IMG/VR virus record: IMGVR_UViG_3300037070_003446
Location: 1-36,835 of that record
Reading direction: 5' to 3' (one strand)
Origin: a virus
DNA: 36,835 bases
Under the pieces are notes generated by a model. That model saw only the letters and a program-made list of their open reading frames with translations, ran no database searches and had not been told where the DNA came from. Shown one piece after another: positions 20,275 to 28,872 of this stretch; positions within the stretch are counted from its first letter, which is position 1; each line of letters starts with the position of its first letter. The position numbers were made by a program, and so were the translations under genes.

Positions 20275-21655
20275 TCTATCACCGGCTGCTGTTCGTGCTG
20301 CGCTGCCCCTTGCGGTATTGCGTCTCAAGTATCGCCCTGTCGCGCCCCCACCCCTCAAGCCCATCCTACGCGGTGCGGCTGCTGACTTGTGGGATAGCAC
20401 CGATCATGAGTGCGTGATAGCAGGCCCATCCGAGACGGGCAAAACCTACGCAGCCCTCCACAAGCTGCACAACCTCATGCTGACGCACAAAGGCGCTCAG
20501 GCCGCTATCGTCCGCAAGACGTACCAGTCTATGCACGGCTCGGTCCTCCAGACATACAGGCGCATACTCGGTAAAGACACTAACGTGCATTCCTTCGGTG
20601 GGGAAAAGCCTGAATGGTTTGACTACCCCAACGGCAGCCGCGTGTTTGTAGGCGGTATGGACAACCCTCAAAAGGTACTCAGTTCAGAGCGTGATTTTAT
20701 CTTCGTCAACCAGGCAGAAGAGCTTGACCTGGGGGACTGGGAAACGCTTACCACTCGCTGCACAGGTCGAGGTGGGGTAGCACCCTTCTCTCAGATATTC
20801 GGAGATTGCAACCCCGGCCCCTCAACTCACTGGATACTCAACCGCCCCTCTCTGCGTGTGCTCTATTCCCACCACGAAGATAACCCCACGCTGTTTGACG
20901 AGGGGGGGCAGATCACCGAGCAAGGCGAACGTACACTGGCGGTACTTGACGCATTGACAGGCACACGTTACCAACGCCTGCGGCTGGGACTATGGGTAGG
21001 GGCTGAAGGACTGGTATACGAGAAATGGAACCGCGAAACTCACCTGAAGAGCGAGAGTGAACTAACAGAGTGGGGCATCCTGACAGCAGAAGGCAAGCCC
21101 GATCACGCTAACCTGAAGGGCGTGTACGGCGGGGTAGACTGGGGCTTTACCAACCCTGGCATTCTCGCTGTGTGGGCTGTGGACCGTGATAGCCGTCTTT
21201 ATCTACTGCGTGAATGGTACATGACAGGCAAGACGATAGACTGGTGGATAGAACGTGGAAAAGAGATGCGCGATACGTGGGGCATTACTCGCTTTGTGTG
21301 CGACCCTGCCGAGCCCGCATACATCCGTCAGTTCAATCAAGCACACCTTCCCTCAATGGGCGGTAAGAACGACATAGCACCAGGCGTACAATCCATGCAA
21401 AGCCGCCTCCGTGTCAAGCCGGATGGTCGTGCGCGACTGTATGTGCTGCGTAACTCCCTGATAGAGCGTGACCCCGTTCGTGATGCAAAGCACCTACCAT
21501 GCGGCTTTGTCGAGGAGATAGAGGGCTATGTGTGGGCTAAGAGTAGCGAAGGATCGGCTGAGAAGGAAGTACCTGTAAAGCTGAACGACCACTCGCTTGA
21601 CCAGGCCCGCTATGTGTCAATGCACGTAGATAGAGGCGGAGGCATGGTAGCATAA
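20267..21655 (+). CDS. terL: Terminase large subunit
   Basis: The 462-residue product has Walker A GPSETGKT (residues 53-60), a Walker B-like DFIFVNQAEELD, and a nuclease domain with VDWGFTNPG, FVCDPAEPAYI and NDHSLDQARY carrying the acidic metal ligands. It pumps DNA into the head and cuts it. It starts with TTG 20267, overlapping the small subunit, and its stop overlaps the portal ATG. Headful versus cohesive-end packaging cannot be decided from this sequence alone. Confidence 0.95.
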   Translation: MASLSPAAVRAALPLAVLRLKYRPVAPPPLKPILRGAAADLWDSTDHECVIAGPSETGKTYAALHKLHNLMLTHKGAQAAIVRKTYQSMHGSVLQTYRRILGKDTNVHSFGGEKPEWFDYPNGSRVFVGGMDNPQKVLSSERDFIFVNQAEELDLGDWETLTTRCTGRGGVAPFSQIFGDCNPGPSTHWILNRPSLRVLYSHHEDNPTLFDEGGQITEQGERTLAVLDALTGTRYQRLRLGLWVGAEGLVYEKWNRETHLKSESELTEWGILTAEGKPDHANLKGVYGGVDWGFTNPGILAVWAVDRDSRLYLLREWYMTGKTIDWWIERGKEMRDTWGITRFVCDPAEPAYIRQFNQAHLPSMGGKNDIAPGVQSMQSRLRVKPDGRARLYVLRNSLIERDPVRDAKHLPCGFVEEIEGYVWAKSSEGSAEKEVPVKLNDHSLDQARYVSMHVDRGGGMVA

Positions 21656-23088
21656 TGGCAAGCACAGCCCTGACAACCCGCAACGTCACGCCCTCCCGTT
21701 CTGTAGTGCAGCGCGTGAAAGACGCTGTAAAGAACTTCCTCTACGGTAACGGCAACTCATACTGGCTGGGCGATAACTACACCTCCTATGCAGGCTGGGG
21801 CTCATACGGCACGACTGTAGACTACACCGTCGAGGCGGGGGACCTAGCACAGAACGCCATAATCATGACGTGCATTCAGTCCATCATGCGCGCCTTCCCT
21901 GAAGCCCCCATGAAGGTGATGAGGCAGAGTGCAGCCGGTAGCGAAGTAGTGCCTGACCACCCCCTCACCAAACTGCTCAAGAAGCCCAACGAATACTTTT
22001 CAGGCCGTCTCCTCTGGCAAGCCACAGTCTACAGCCTCAACCTGGACGGCAACGCATACTGGATAAAGGTGCGAGGCGGTGGGGGGCAAGTGGTTGAGTT
22101 GTGGTACGAACCTCACTTCACGATACGCTGCCGGTGGCCCTCGTCGGGGGAGGAGTTCATAAGCCACTACGAAGTCAAGCGGGGCAGTTCGTGGTATCGG
22201 GTTGAGAAGGAAGACGTTGTACACTTCAGGTTCGGTATCAACCCCAGCAACATCCGCGAAGGTATCAGCCCCCTAGCCAGCGCACTCCGAGAAGTGTGGA
22301 CAGACAACGAAGCCGCCAGGTACTCTGCTTCCATGCTGCGTAACATGGGCATACCGGGCGTGGTGATAGCCCCCAAAGAGCAAGGTGTGATAGCCGATGC
22401 GGAACAAGTCAAGAACCTGTTCATGCAGAAGTTCAGCGGGGACCGTCGAGGCGAGCCGCTTGTGCTGACTGACGCGGTGTCAGTGGACATCCTTTCCTTC
22501 AGTCCTGAGCAAATGAACCTTGTCGGCTTACGCCGCATACCGGAAGAGCGCATACCGGCTCTGCTGTCATGGCCTGCTGTGGTAGCGGGGTTAGGGGCTG
22601 GGCTTGACCGTAGCACATACAACAACATGGACGAAGCGAGGCAGCAAGCATATGAGCAAAACATCATCCCCACACAGATGGTACTCAGTGACGACCTTGG
22701 CACTCAGCTCCTCCCCGACTTCGGCGACCCTGACAGTGAGACAGTGGTATTCGACCTATCTCAAGTACGTGTGTTACAGGACGATCAAGCAAAGCTATAC
22801 GCCCGCCTCTCGCAAGGATACGATAGCGGGTGGATAAAGCGAAGTGAAGCACGCACCGCAACCGGCTGGCCTGTCGAACCGGATGATGAGACATACAAGG
22901 TGGCCCCTGTTGCTACCACAGCGCCCATGCTGCCCCTGAAAGCTTTACCGAGCGGTGTGCAGTACAAGAGTGTCAAAGCAAGCACAGAGAGGCGCAGGAC
23001 GGCTATAGAGCGCAGGATGGAGCGGGAGATAGCGGCGATACTGGCAAGGGACTATGAGGCGGTAGCGGCGAGAGTGGGGGCTGCATAA
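21655..23088 (+). CDS. Portal protein (HK97 family)
   Basis: The 477-residue product has the HK97-type portal layout: NAIIMTCIQSIMRAFPEAPMKV, PNEYFSGRLLWQATVYSLNLDGNAYW, the DVVHFRFGINPSNIREGISPL segment, and the C-terminal helix region with DEARQQAYEQNIIPTQ. It forms the dodecameric ring at the head vertex through which DNA enters. It overlaps both neighbours by one base (TAATG), in the order terminase-portal-protease-capsid apart from three small inserted genes. Confidence 0.95.
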   Translation: MASTALTTRNVTPSRSVVQRVKDAVKNFLYGNGNSYWLGDNYTSYAGWGSYGTTVDYTVEAGDLAQNAIIMTCIQSIMRAFPEAPMKVMRQSAAGSEVVPDHPLTKLLKKPNEYFSGRLLWQATVYSLNLDGNAYWIKVRGGGGQVVELWYEPHFTIRCRWPSSGEEFISHYEVKRGSSWYRVEKEDVVHFRFGINPSNIREGISPLASALREVWTDNEAARYSASMLRNMGIPGVVIAPKEQGVIADAEQVKNLFMQKFSGDRRGEPLVLTDAVSVDILSFSPEQMNLVGLRRIPEERIPALLSWPAVVAGLGAGLDRSTYNNMDEARQQAYEQNIIPTQMVLSDDLGTQLLPDFGDPDSETVVFDLSQVRVLQDDQAKLYARLSQGYDSGWIKRSEARTATGWPVEPDDETYKVAPVATTAPMLPLKALPSGVQYKSVKASTERRRTAIERRMEREIAAILARDYEAVAARVGAA

Positions 23089-23261
23089 TGGACATACGCG
23101 AAGTGATAACAAGAATGCGTGAGTATGGAACTGCTATTCCGTCCTTTGTCGTTGTCCATCCCGACACTTACGAGGAAATAAGAAAAGCATGGCGCTACGG
23201 TTATGGACGACGAATGATGAAGCTTGCAAGGTCGCGTTATAGAAGGATAGCGAGCGCGTAG
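23088..23261 (+). CDS. Small basic protein (57 aa)
   Basis: Direct translation gives MDIREVITRMREYGTAIPSF, then VVVHPDTYEEIRKAWRYGYG and a basic tail RRMMKLARSRYRRIASA. ATG overlaps the portal stop (TAATG), so it is translationally coupled. The pattern VVVHPDTYEEIRK is protein-like and resembles short phage proteins between portal and protease. Function unknown. Confidence 0.65.
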   Translation: MDIREVITRMREYGTAIPSFVVVHPDTYEEIRKAWRYGYGRRMMKLARSRYRRIASA

Positions 23262-23271
23262 GGATTGTGGT

Positions 23272-23415
23272 ATGATGTCAGCAACAGAGGTCAAGCTAGA
23301 CGTATACAGATGCTCGCAATGCGGGCGTATCATAGCCAAGTGTGACCTGAAGGCAGGCAGCACAGTGGAAATTAAGTGCAAATGCGGGGCGATGAATACG
23401 GTGCAAGTCAGGTAA
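23272..23415 (+). CDS. Com-like zinc-finger protein
   Basis: The 47-residue product has two CxxC/CxC pairs: YRCSQCGRIIAKCD and EIKCKCGAMNTVQ. This is the Mu Com / Com-like family of small zinc fingers; Mu Com binds mRNA to activate translation of the mom modification gene. Here the frame sits between portal and protease, with no modification gene next to it. An ATG pair at 23272 and 23275 makes the start ambiguous, and no strong ribosome site is seen. Confidence 0.75.
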   Translation: MMSATEVKLDVYRCSQCGRIIAKCDLKAGSTVEIKCKCGAMNTVQVR

Positions 23416-23418
23416 GCT

Positions 23419-23691
23419 ATGAACGGTGCAACGCCAAAAGAGAAGACGGGCAGGCTTGAGAAGTACGCCGGGTACTTCATCGTTGTAGCGGGCTTTGACC
23501 TCAACGACGAGGAGTTGGTGCGAGCTAACCAGGTTTGGCTTATGCGTGATGCAGAGCGATATTTTATAGACCGCAACCCGGGCAAAGCAGTATGGGGTAC
23601 AAAGGTGGAGCAGTTTGAAGAGCGTCGGTCAGCAATTGACCCTAACCAATGCTCAATCTTCTACGAAATATCACTCATAGTCGAAGAATAA
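23419..23691 (+). CDS. Hypothetical protein (90 aa)
   Basis: The 90-residue product is mixed alpha/beta (YAGYFIVVAGFDL, ANQVWLMRDAERYFI, FYEISLIVEE), with no recognised family. It starts at ATG 23419, three bases after the Com-like stop. It is the last of three small genes inserted between portal and protease, and is followed by an intrinsic terminator. Confidence 0.7.
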   Translation: MNGATPKEKTGRLEKYAGYFIVVAGFDLNDEELVRANQVWLMRDAERYFIDRNPGKAVWGTKVEQFEERRSAIDPNQCSIFYEISLIVEE

Positions 23692-23723
23692 CATCAGCAA
23701 TAACTGAATAGCAAGGTCCACGA

Positions 23724-23770
23724 GGCCCAATGAAGGTGCTAGACACCCCGACATTGGGCCTTTTTGTTTT
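23724..23770 (+). terminator. Intrinsic terminator between portal cluster and protease
   Basis: GGCCCAATG (23724-23732) pairs perfectly with CATTGGGCC (23752-23760) around a 19-nt loop, followed by TTTTTGTTTT. It lies inside the late operon, upstream of the protease and capsid genes. It would reduce or gate expression unless antiterminated, like the terminator at 19770-19811. Confidence 0.85.
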
Positions 23771-23789
23771 GCCCAAAGGGAGACAAGGA

Positions 23790-24551
23790 ATGGACCGCAA
23801 AGAAAGCATACAAGCGCAACTGAAGGTAAGCAAGGATAGCGAGTTCGGACAACTTACCGGCTACGCTTCCACCTTCGATAACTTCGACAGGGTAAACGAG
23901 CGAGTAGTCAAAGGCGCGTTTGCTAAGACGCTGCCTGTATTTCGCAAGAACGGCTTTATCTCTGTGGGCCACGATTGGGAAATGCTGCCTATCGCCACAC
24001 TGACGGAAGCGGTGGAAGACGGGCACGGCTTGCTTATTACAGCCGACTTTCACTCCACCCCCTTCGCCCAGGAAGCCCGCACGATAGCACAGGAGCGCAT
24101 AGACAGGGGCAAGAGTGTATCGCTGTCTATCGGCTACGAAGTCAAAGACGACGAATATGTGGACGAGGGCCGCCTCTTGAAAGAGCTTGAACTCTTTGAG
24201 GTGAGCCTCGTCAACGTGCCCGCAAATCCCCTCGCAACGGTTACGGGTGTCAAGAGCCTGCTGGAAACCAGCATGAGCATTGACAACCACTCTGACGTGG
24301 TGGAAGCCGCCATACAGGGCTATGTAAAGCGCCTGGGGAACTACCAGGGGGCGAGGGTGAAAGAGGGGCGGGTGCTCAGTGGCGCCAACCGCACAAAGCT
24401 ATCCAACCTGCACGAGTCCTTAGCGGACGTGATGGCAGCGATTGAGGAGCTACTACAGGCGACAGAGCCGAAAGCCAACGCAGACGAAGTGAGAAAAGCA
24501 TTAGCGCAATGGCTGGTCTATCAGGCCAGACGACAAGGAGTGAGAATCTAA
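23790..24551 (+). CDS. Prohead maturation protease (HK97 family)
   Basis: The 253-residue product has the U35-type protease core: TGYASTFDNFDRVNERVVKGAF, GHDW with His61, and KSVSLSIGYEV with Ser111 as likely nucleophile, then ELFEVSLVNVPANP. It removes scaffold segments during head maturation. The C-terminal region after about residue 170 is helical and probably cut off. ATG 23790 follows AAGGA; the upstream ATG 23730 lies inside the terminator stem. The stop overlaps the capsid gene (TAATG). Confidence 0.93.
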   Translation: MDRKESIQAQLKVSKDSEFGQLTGYASTFDNFDRVNERVVKGAFAKTLPVFRKNGFISVGHDWEMLPIATLTEAVEDGHGLLITADFHSTPFAQEARTIAQERIDRGKSVSLSIGYEVKDDEYVDEGRLLKELELFEVSLVNVPANPLATVTGVKSLLETSMSIDNHSDVVEAAIQGYVKRLGNYQGARVKEGRVLSGANRTKLSNLHESLADVMAAIEELLQATEPKANADEVRKALAQWLVYQARRQGVRI

Positions 24552-25774
24552 TGGGCAAGCTAGAAGAACTGCAAGGCAAGCTAGACGCGAGAACGCGCGC
24601 AGTTGCCGAAATATATGAGCGCAAGCCTGACATGAACTGGACAGCCGAGGAGCTAAAGGACTTCCAGGCGGGACAGGTAGAGCTTGCGGCTATCAACGAC
24701 GAACTATCCCCCTTGCTTGAAGCTAAGGCGCAGGCAGAGAACATGAAGCGGCAGGCAGAGCGCAATGCACAGCCTGTACGCAAGATACCTTTCCAGGGCA
24801 GCGATAGCACGCCTTCTGAGGAGGGGCAATCCGTACAGAGCAAATCCCTTGGTGAGATGTACACCGATCACGTGATGTTCAAGACGATGCATAAAGTACC
24901 GGGCGCAAGGTTCGCGGTTGAACTACCCGATGTGACGATGAAGACCCTTATGACCACAGCAGCCGGTCTAGCGCCTGCCAACCCGCGCACAGCGAAGATC
25001 GTCCTCAGCGCACAGCGTCGGCCCGTCGTGGCCGACCTGATACCTCAGGACAACACGAGCGAAACCGCTATCAAGTACATGGAGGAAACGACGTTCACCA
25101 ACAATGCCGCCTTCGTGGGTGAAGGACTCGTAAAGGGCGAGGCGGCGTTGGCATTCACAGAGCGCACGGCGCTGGTGGAAATGCTGGCTGTGTGGCTGCC
25201 TGTCACGGTGCAGCAGCTATCCTCAGTGGACGGTATGCAAGCCCTGATAAACAACCGCCTCACGCTTATGCTCGAACTCAAGGAAGAGGATGGCTTGCTG
25301 AACGGCAACGGCACGACCCCCCAGCTCAACGGCTTCTACAACGCGGTAACACAGACACAGGCGAAGGGGGCCGACGCTACACCCACCGCCATATACAAAG
25401 CGATCACAAAGGTCCGCGTCAACGGCATGGCAGAGCCTACGGGCATTGTCCTCCACCCTAACGACTGGCAGGACATTGTGACGCTGCAAGACCTCAACGG
25501 CAACTACATCTTCGGCAACCCCTTCCAGGGCGAGGCAGGCTCTCAGATTTGGGGTAAGCCGGTTGTGGCTACAGTAGCAGCCACAGAAGGCACAGGACTG
25601 CTAGGCGACTTCCAGCTCTACTCCCACATCTCCCGCAAGATGGGCATTCGCATTGACGTGAGCGACAGCCACGATACCTACTTCATCTACAACAAACTGG
25701 CGATCAGGGCTGAAGAGCAACTGAGCCTGGAAATCTACCGCATTCTTGCGTTCTGCGAGGTGACGGGTATCTAG
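24551..25774 (+). CDS. Major capsid protein (HK97 fold)
   Basis: The 407-residue product has an N-terminal coiled-coil delta/scaffold region (to about residue 75), then an HK97-type capsid core: AKIVLSAQRRPVVADLIPQDN, ATSETAIKYMEETTFTNNAA-like E-loop segment, LLNGNGTTPQLNGFYN, GIVLHPNDWQDI, and a final strand RAEEQLSLEIYRILAF. It assembles the icosahedral head. ATG 24551 overlaps the protease stop by one base; the 24509 ATG lies inside the protease gene. Confidence 0.95.
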   Translation: MGKLEELQGKLDARTRAVAEIYERKPDMNWTAEELKDFQAGQVELAAINDELSPLLEAKAQAENMKRQAERNAQPVRKIPFQGSDSTPSEEGQSVQSKSLGEMYTDHVMFKTMHKVPGARFAVELPDVTMKTLMTTAAGLAPANPRTAKIVLSAQRRPVVADLIPQDNTSETAIKYMEETTFTNNAAFVGEGLVKGEAALAFTERTALVEMLAVWLPVTVQQLSSVDGMQALINNRLTLMLELKEEDGLLNGNGTTPQLNGFYNAVTQTQAKGADATPTAIYKAITKVRVNGMAEPTGIVLHPNDWQDIVTLQDLNGNYIFGNPFQGEAGSQIWGKPVVATVAATEGTGLLGDFQLYSHISRKMGIRIDVSDSHDTYFIYNKLAIRAEEQLSLEIYRILAFCEVTGI

Positions 25775-25786
25775 CCTACTTCGGTA

Positions 25787-25847
25787 GGTGGGGGCAGGGG
25801 TGGGGTTATACGGAGTCTCCTTCCTTCCTCACCCCTCGGCACCCACC
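25787..25847. repeat. GC-rich imperfect hairpin after the capsid gene
   Basis: GGTGGG (25787-25792) pairs with CCCACC (25842-25847) and AGGGGTG (25796-25802) with CACCCCT (25830-25836), around a 27-nt loop. A smaller CCTAC-TTCG-GTAGG tetraloop hairpin (25775-25788) overlaps the left arm. No T tract follows. It sits directly after the capsid stop and may protect the capsid mRNA or damp read-through into the next gene. Confidence 0.65.
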
Positions 25848-25873
25848 CACTAACGGAAAGGAGAAACACGGAA

Positions 25874-26404
25874 ATGCCAATCATAGAACGCGGAAATCTA
25901 ATCGTGTCAGGCGCGGGCGGCGCGCCCCTTACGAACGCAGGAGCGCCGGGCGCAGGCACTAACGAAGTGCAGACGCTCACTATCGGAGGCACGCCGACAG
26001 CGGGCACATTCAAGCTGGGGATAGGCACGATTGAGGCGTCTATCACATGGAGTGCAGTCAACGCTACTCTGCTGGCTGCTATCAATACGGCGCTGGATGC
26101 CAAGTTCGGTACGGCTTCAATCGTGGCGACAGACAGCACCCTCACGGCGGGTATAGGCGACTTGCTGCTGACCTTCTCAGGGAATGAGTATGCGAAGACA
26201 GCGCAGCCGCTAATGACCGTCACCAACTCGCTGACAGGCACGGTGCCCACCCTGGCGATAGCCGAGACAACGGCAGGCGTAAGCGCCACACCGTACAGGG
26301 TAGCTAAGGGCGCGTTGGTTACAGACGTGACCAACGCGATCCTGTACATCAACACGGGAACAGCCTACGCCCCGACGTGGACGAAGGTCGGCGCACAGAC
26401 ATAA
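25874..26404 (+). CDS. Head decoration-like protein
   Basis: The 176-residue product is beta- and Thr/Ala-rich, with the segment EVQTLTIGGTPTAGTFKLGI and a C-terminal ILYINTGTAYAPTWTKVG strand pattern. Such proteins following the capsid gene are usually head decoration or fibre proteins. No enzyme motif is seen. AAAGGAG precedes ATG 25874. Assignment rests on composition and position. Confidence 0.65.
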   Translation: MPIIERGNLIVSGAGGAPLTNAGAPGAGTNEVQTLTIGGTPTAGTFKLGIGTIEASITWSAVNATLLAAINTALDAKFGTASIVATDSTLTAGIGDLLLTFSGNEYAKTAQPLMTVTNSLTGTVPTLAIAETTAGVSATPYRVAKGALVTDVTNAILYINTGTAYAPTWTKVGAQT

Positions 26405-26448
26405 CGGCTGCAACAACCACAACCACACAGACAAGGAGACACACAGAA

Positions 26449-26736
26449 ATGGGAAAGATTGAGTACACGACCCCGATTGAAAAGCCGGAAGAGCCATACA
26501 ACGTAGGTGAGGTGGTAAACGTCACCAACCCTATCGAGGCACCTGACGAAGAGCCTGTTATCTACTACTCCGACCAGCCGGGTGCAGGGCCAGAGGATGA
26601 GCCGGTGGAAGATGACGAGGAAGACGACATAAACGACCCGACCATCCCGCCTGACGAAGAGGGCAACGGCGGAAAGGCTATGAAGGCTGCCCCGTCAAAC
26701 AAAGCAATCAGCAGCAAGGCAGAGCAAACCAAGTAG
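26449..26736 (+). CDS. Acidic low-complexity protein
   Basis: The 95-residue product is strongly acidic and Pro-rich (EPVEDDEEDDINDPTIPPDEE) and probably disordered, with a Lys/Ser-rich C-terminus. ATG 26449 follows AAGGAGAC. The upstream ATG 26377 lies within the previous gene. Function unknown; possibly a head-associated factor. Confidence 0.65.
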   Translation: MGKIEYTTPIEKPEEPYNVGEVVNVTNPIEAPDEEPVIYYSDQPGAGPEDEPVEDDEEDDINDPTIPPDEEGNGGKAMKAAPSNKAISSKAEQTK

Positions 26737-27264
26737 GTGTCTGCTCTTGACGCTGTCAATGGTTACGACTGGGAAGGCTCAGCCGACGAATTGGAGAAGC
26801 TGATGAGAAAATACTATCCTCAGCTTCTCCAGTTGTCCTACGAGGCGGTAGGCATTGACTTCGACCTGACTAACCCTCGTGTGCAAGACAAGATAGACAC
26901 GCTGGCCAAGAAGGTACGCAACGTACCGGAAACCACAAGAGACAGCATACGGGGCTGGGTAAAGGCAGGTACGCAGTTAGGTTGGTCCCCCGAGCAGATA
27001 GCGAGGCGGATCAGAGAAGACGGCGAGGTGATAAGCAAATCACGAGCAACCACGATCGCGCGCACCGAGTCGGCAGTGGCGTATCAAGGCGGGACGGTAC
27101 TCGCTTACAGAGACGCAGGTGTTGAGAAGGTGCGAGTACTTGACGGTGACGAAGACGCGGAGTGTGCAGAGGCAGACGGGCAGGTGTGGACACTTGACGA
27201 GGCAGAAGCTAACCCGATTGCGCACCCGAACTGCACCAGAGCTTTCACGGCGGTAATCGAATGA
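26737..27264 (+). CDS. Minor head protein (Mu F / SPP1 gp7-like)
   Basis: The 175-residue product ends with the family's signature: RATTIARTESAVAYQGGTVLAYRDAG, then VRVLDGDEDAECAEADGQVW and NPIAHPNCTRAF. The Cys and His residues of this C-terminal domain are intact. Family members (Mu gpF, SPP1 gp7) associate with the portal and assist head morphogenesis. The N-terminal helical region is shorter than in full-length gp7, so this is a compact version. GTG start directly after the upstream stop. Confidence 0.85.
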   Translation: MSALDAVNGYDWEGSADELEKLMRKYYPQLLQLSYEAVGIDFDLTNPRVQDKIDTLAKKVRNVPETTRDSIRGWVKAGTQLGWSPEQIARRIREDGEVISKSRATTIARTESAVAYQGGTVLAYRDAGVEKVRVLDGDEDAECAEADGQVWTLDEAEANPIAHPNCTRAFTAVIE

Positions 27265-27866
27265 CAGCATATCTAACAATCGCTGAGTTTCGGATGCACG
27301 TAGACAAAGTGGCTACAGGTGCGACGGCTGATGCCTTGATAACAGACTGCATAGCGTCAGCAACAGACGAAGTAGACACATACCTCGGCTTCTCGTTCGC
27401 CGCATACCCAGGCAGCGCCTCGGATGCCCTTGCATACGGGGGCGGCACACCCATCCTCTATCTACCCCCACACCAACAGGGGAGTGTAACGACCATAACC
27501 CCTGAGGGCGGCACAGCCATAGACGATACGACCTGGACTGAACAGGCAGACGGCTCTATCTATCTTGACGCCGCATACCGGCCCTACCCGCAACCCTACG
27601 CCTCCATGAGGTACAGCGCGGGGTGGGGCTTCTACAGGTACACGGTGGCGGCCAAGTGGGGCTATGGACCTGTACCTGCGGCAATAAAGCAAGTTACACG
27701 AGAAGTAGCCACTAACATCTTCCGAGCGCGGGACAAGGGATTATACACGGACGTGATCGGGGTAGAGGGTGGGGGCGCTATTCGATACATAGGCGGCTTC
27801 ACTAATCAGCAGCGAGAGATATTGAACAAGACCAAGAGCCGCTACAACGTGAGGATATTCGCGTGA
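27261..27866 (+). CDS. Head-tail connector (gp6-like adaptor)
   Basis: The 201-residue product starts with a helix pair (TIAEFRMHVDK, ALITDCIASATDEVDTYLGF) and ends with VAAKWGYGPVPAAIKQVTREVATNIF, the usual pattern of HK97 gp6/phage connector adaptors that form a ring under the portal. The middle beta part is Pro/Gly-rich. It overlaps the minor head gene by four bases (ATGA) and the next gene by four. Confidence 0.85.
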   Translation: MTAYLTIAEFRMHVDKVATGATADALITDCIASATDEVDTYLGFSFAAYPGSASDALAYGGGTPILYLPPHQQGSVTTITPEGGTAIDDTTWTEQADGSIYLDAAYRPYPQPYASMRYSAGWGFYRYTVAAKWGYGPVPAAIKQVTREVATNIFRARDKGLYTDVIGVEGGGAIRYIGGFTNQQREILNKTKSRYNVRIFA

Positions 27867-28219
27867 AGCCAGCCGCTTTTGAGCAGAAGATGCACCTGGC
27901 AGCCGACGCGGTGCGGGATGCTCACACTCTCTTGCAGCGTATTGCGCTAAAGGTGGAGGGGACTAGCAAAGTCAACGCGCCTGTAAAGAGAGGCTTGCTT
28001 AGACGCTCAGTGAACAGCAGAGCGACAGCGCACGCAGCAATCATAGGCGCAACTGCCAACTACGCTGAACCTGTACACGAGGGGCATAAGACAAGAGGCG
28101 GCACATTCGTAGCAGGGCGGCCATTCATCAGAACTGCGATAGAGCAGGAGCGCGGTTGGATTGAAGACGAAGCGGCTCGGTTCGGCCAGAAAGTGTTTGC
28201 AAAGGTAGCGGGAGGATGA
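27863..28219 (+). CDS. HK97 gp10-like head-tail joining protein
   Basis: The 118-residue product has the gp10 family motif: NAPVKRGLLRRSV, then ATANYAEPVHEGHKTRGGTFVAGRPFIRTAI. It is a tail/neck component needed for head-tail joining. GTG start, overlapping the connector gene by four bases and the next gene by four. Confidence 0.88.
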   Translation: MKPAAFEQKMHLAADAVRDAHTLLQRIALKVEGTSKVNAPVKRGLLRRSVNSRATAHAAIIGATANYAEPVHEGHKTRGGTFVAGRPFIRTAIEQERGWIEDEAARFGQKVFAKVAGG

Positions 28220-28641
28220 GCTATACGACGGTTGTAGCGGGGCTGGTTGAGAGGCTGGTAACGGTGTCAGGCTTGAACGCTAACAGAGTGCTTGACTATG
28301 AGCCGACGAGCATACAGGACACGCCCACAGTCTACATGATATTGGACGACGCGACACGCACACAGAGCGGACAGGTAACGGCATTCACATACAGGGTAAG
28401 GGCGAGGCTGTGTATCAAGTGGCAGGACAACGAGTTCGCAGAAGAAGAAATGGCGACATACGTGAACAGCATACCGGCAGCGATAGACGCTAATCCTCAA
28501 CTGGCCGGCAGGATACAGGGGGGGATAGCACAGGTAGTGGAATTATTGGGTGAATACATATCAATCGGCGGGACACTTTACCGGGTAATGAACTTCTTTA
28601 TCGAAGTGAAAGAAAAGGCAGGATGGCAGAGCGGTATCTAG
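28216..28641 (+). CDS. Tail terminator-like protein
   Basis: The 141-residue product is alpha/beta (TVVAGLVERLVTVSGLNANRV, PTVYMILDDATRTQSG, TYRVRARLCIKWQDNEFAEEEMATYVNSIPAAIDANPQL). Size and order after gp10-like match tail terminator/head-closure proteins of siphoviruses. Sequence motifs alone would not prove it. Confidence 0.65.
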   Translation: MSYTTVVAGLVERLVTVSGLNANRVLDYEPTSIQDTPTVYMILDDATRTQSGQVTAFTYRVRARLCIKWQDNEFAEEEMATYVNSIPAAIDANPQLAGRIQGGIAQVVELLGEYISIGGTLYRVMNFFIEVKEKAGWQSGI

Positions 28642-28653
28642 GAGGAGGGAACA

Positions 28654-28869
28654 GTGAGCGACAAGATTGTACGCAAGTATCTAAAAGCTAAGAACCCAAA
28701 GGAAGCGCATTTCCCCGGTGTGGGACTACGCGATTTGACCCAATCTGATTGGGCCAGCATACCGAAAAGCATCCGCAAGGATGTTGACGCTTCGGGCTTC
28801 TACGAGGTTGTCTCTGAGGAGCCGGATAACAAGCCTGAGCCTGCACAGGGCGAAGGGAAGGAGAAATAA
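28654..28869 (+). CDS. Small hypothetical protein before tail tube
   Basis: The 71-residue product is hydrophilic; IVRKYLKAKN, FPGVGLRDLTQSDW and SIRKDVDASGFYEVV resemble short phage proteins found just before the tail tube gene. It ends in an acidic Lys-rich tail. GTG start behind GGAGGAGGG. Function unknown. Confidence 0.75.
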   Translation: MSDKIVRKYLKAKNPKEAHFPGVGLRDLTQSDWASIPKSIRKDVDASGFYEVVSEEPDNKPEPAQGEGKEK

Positions 28870-28872
28870 GCG

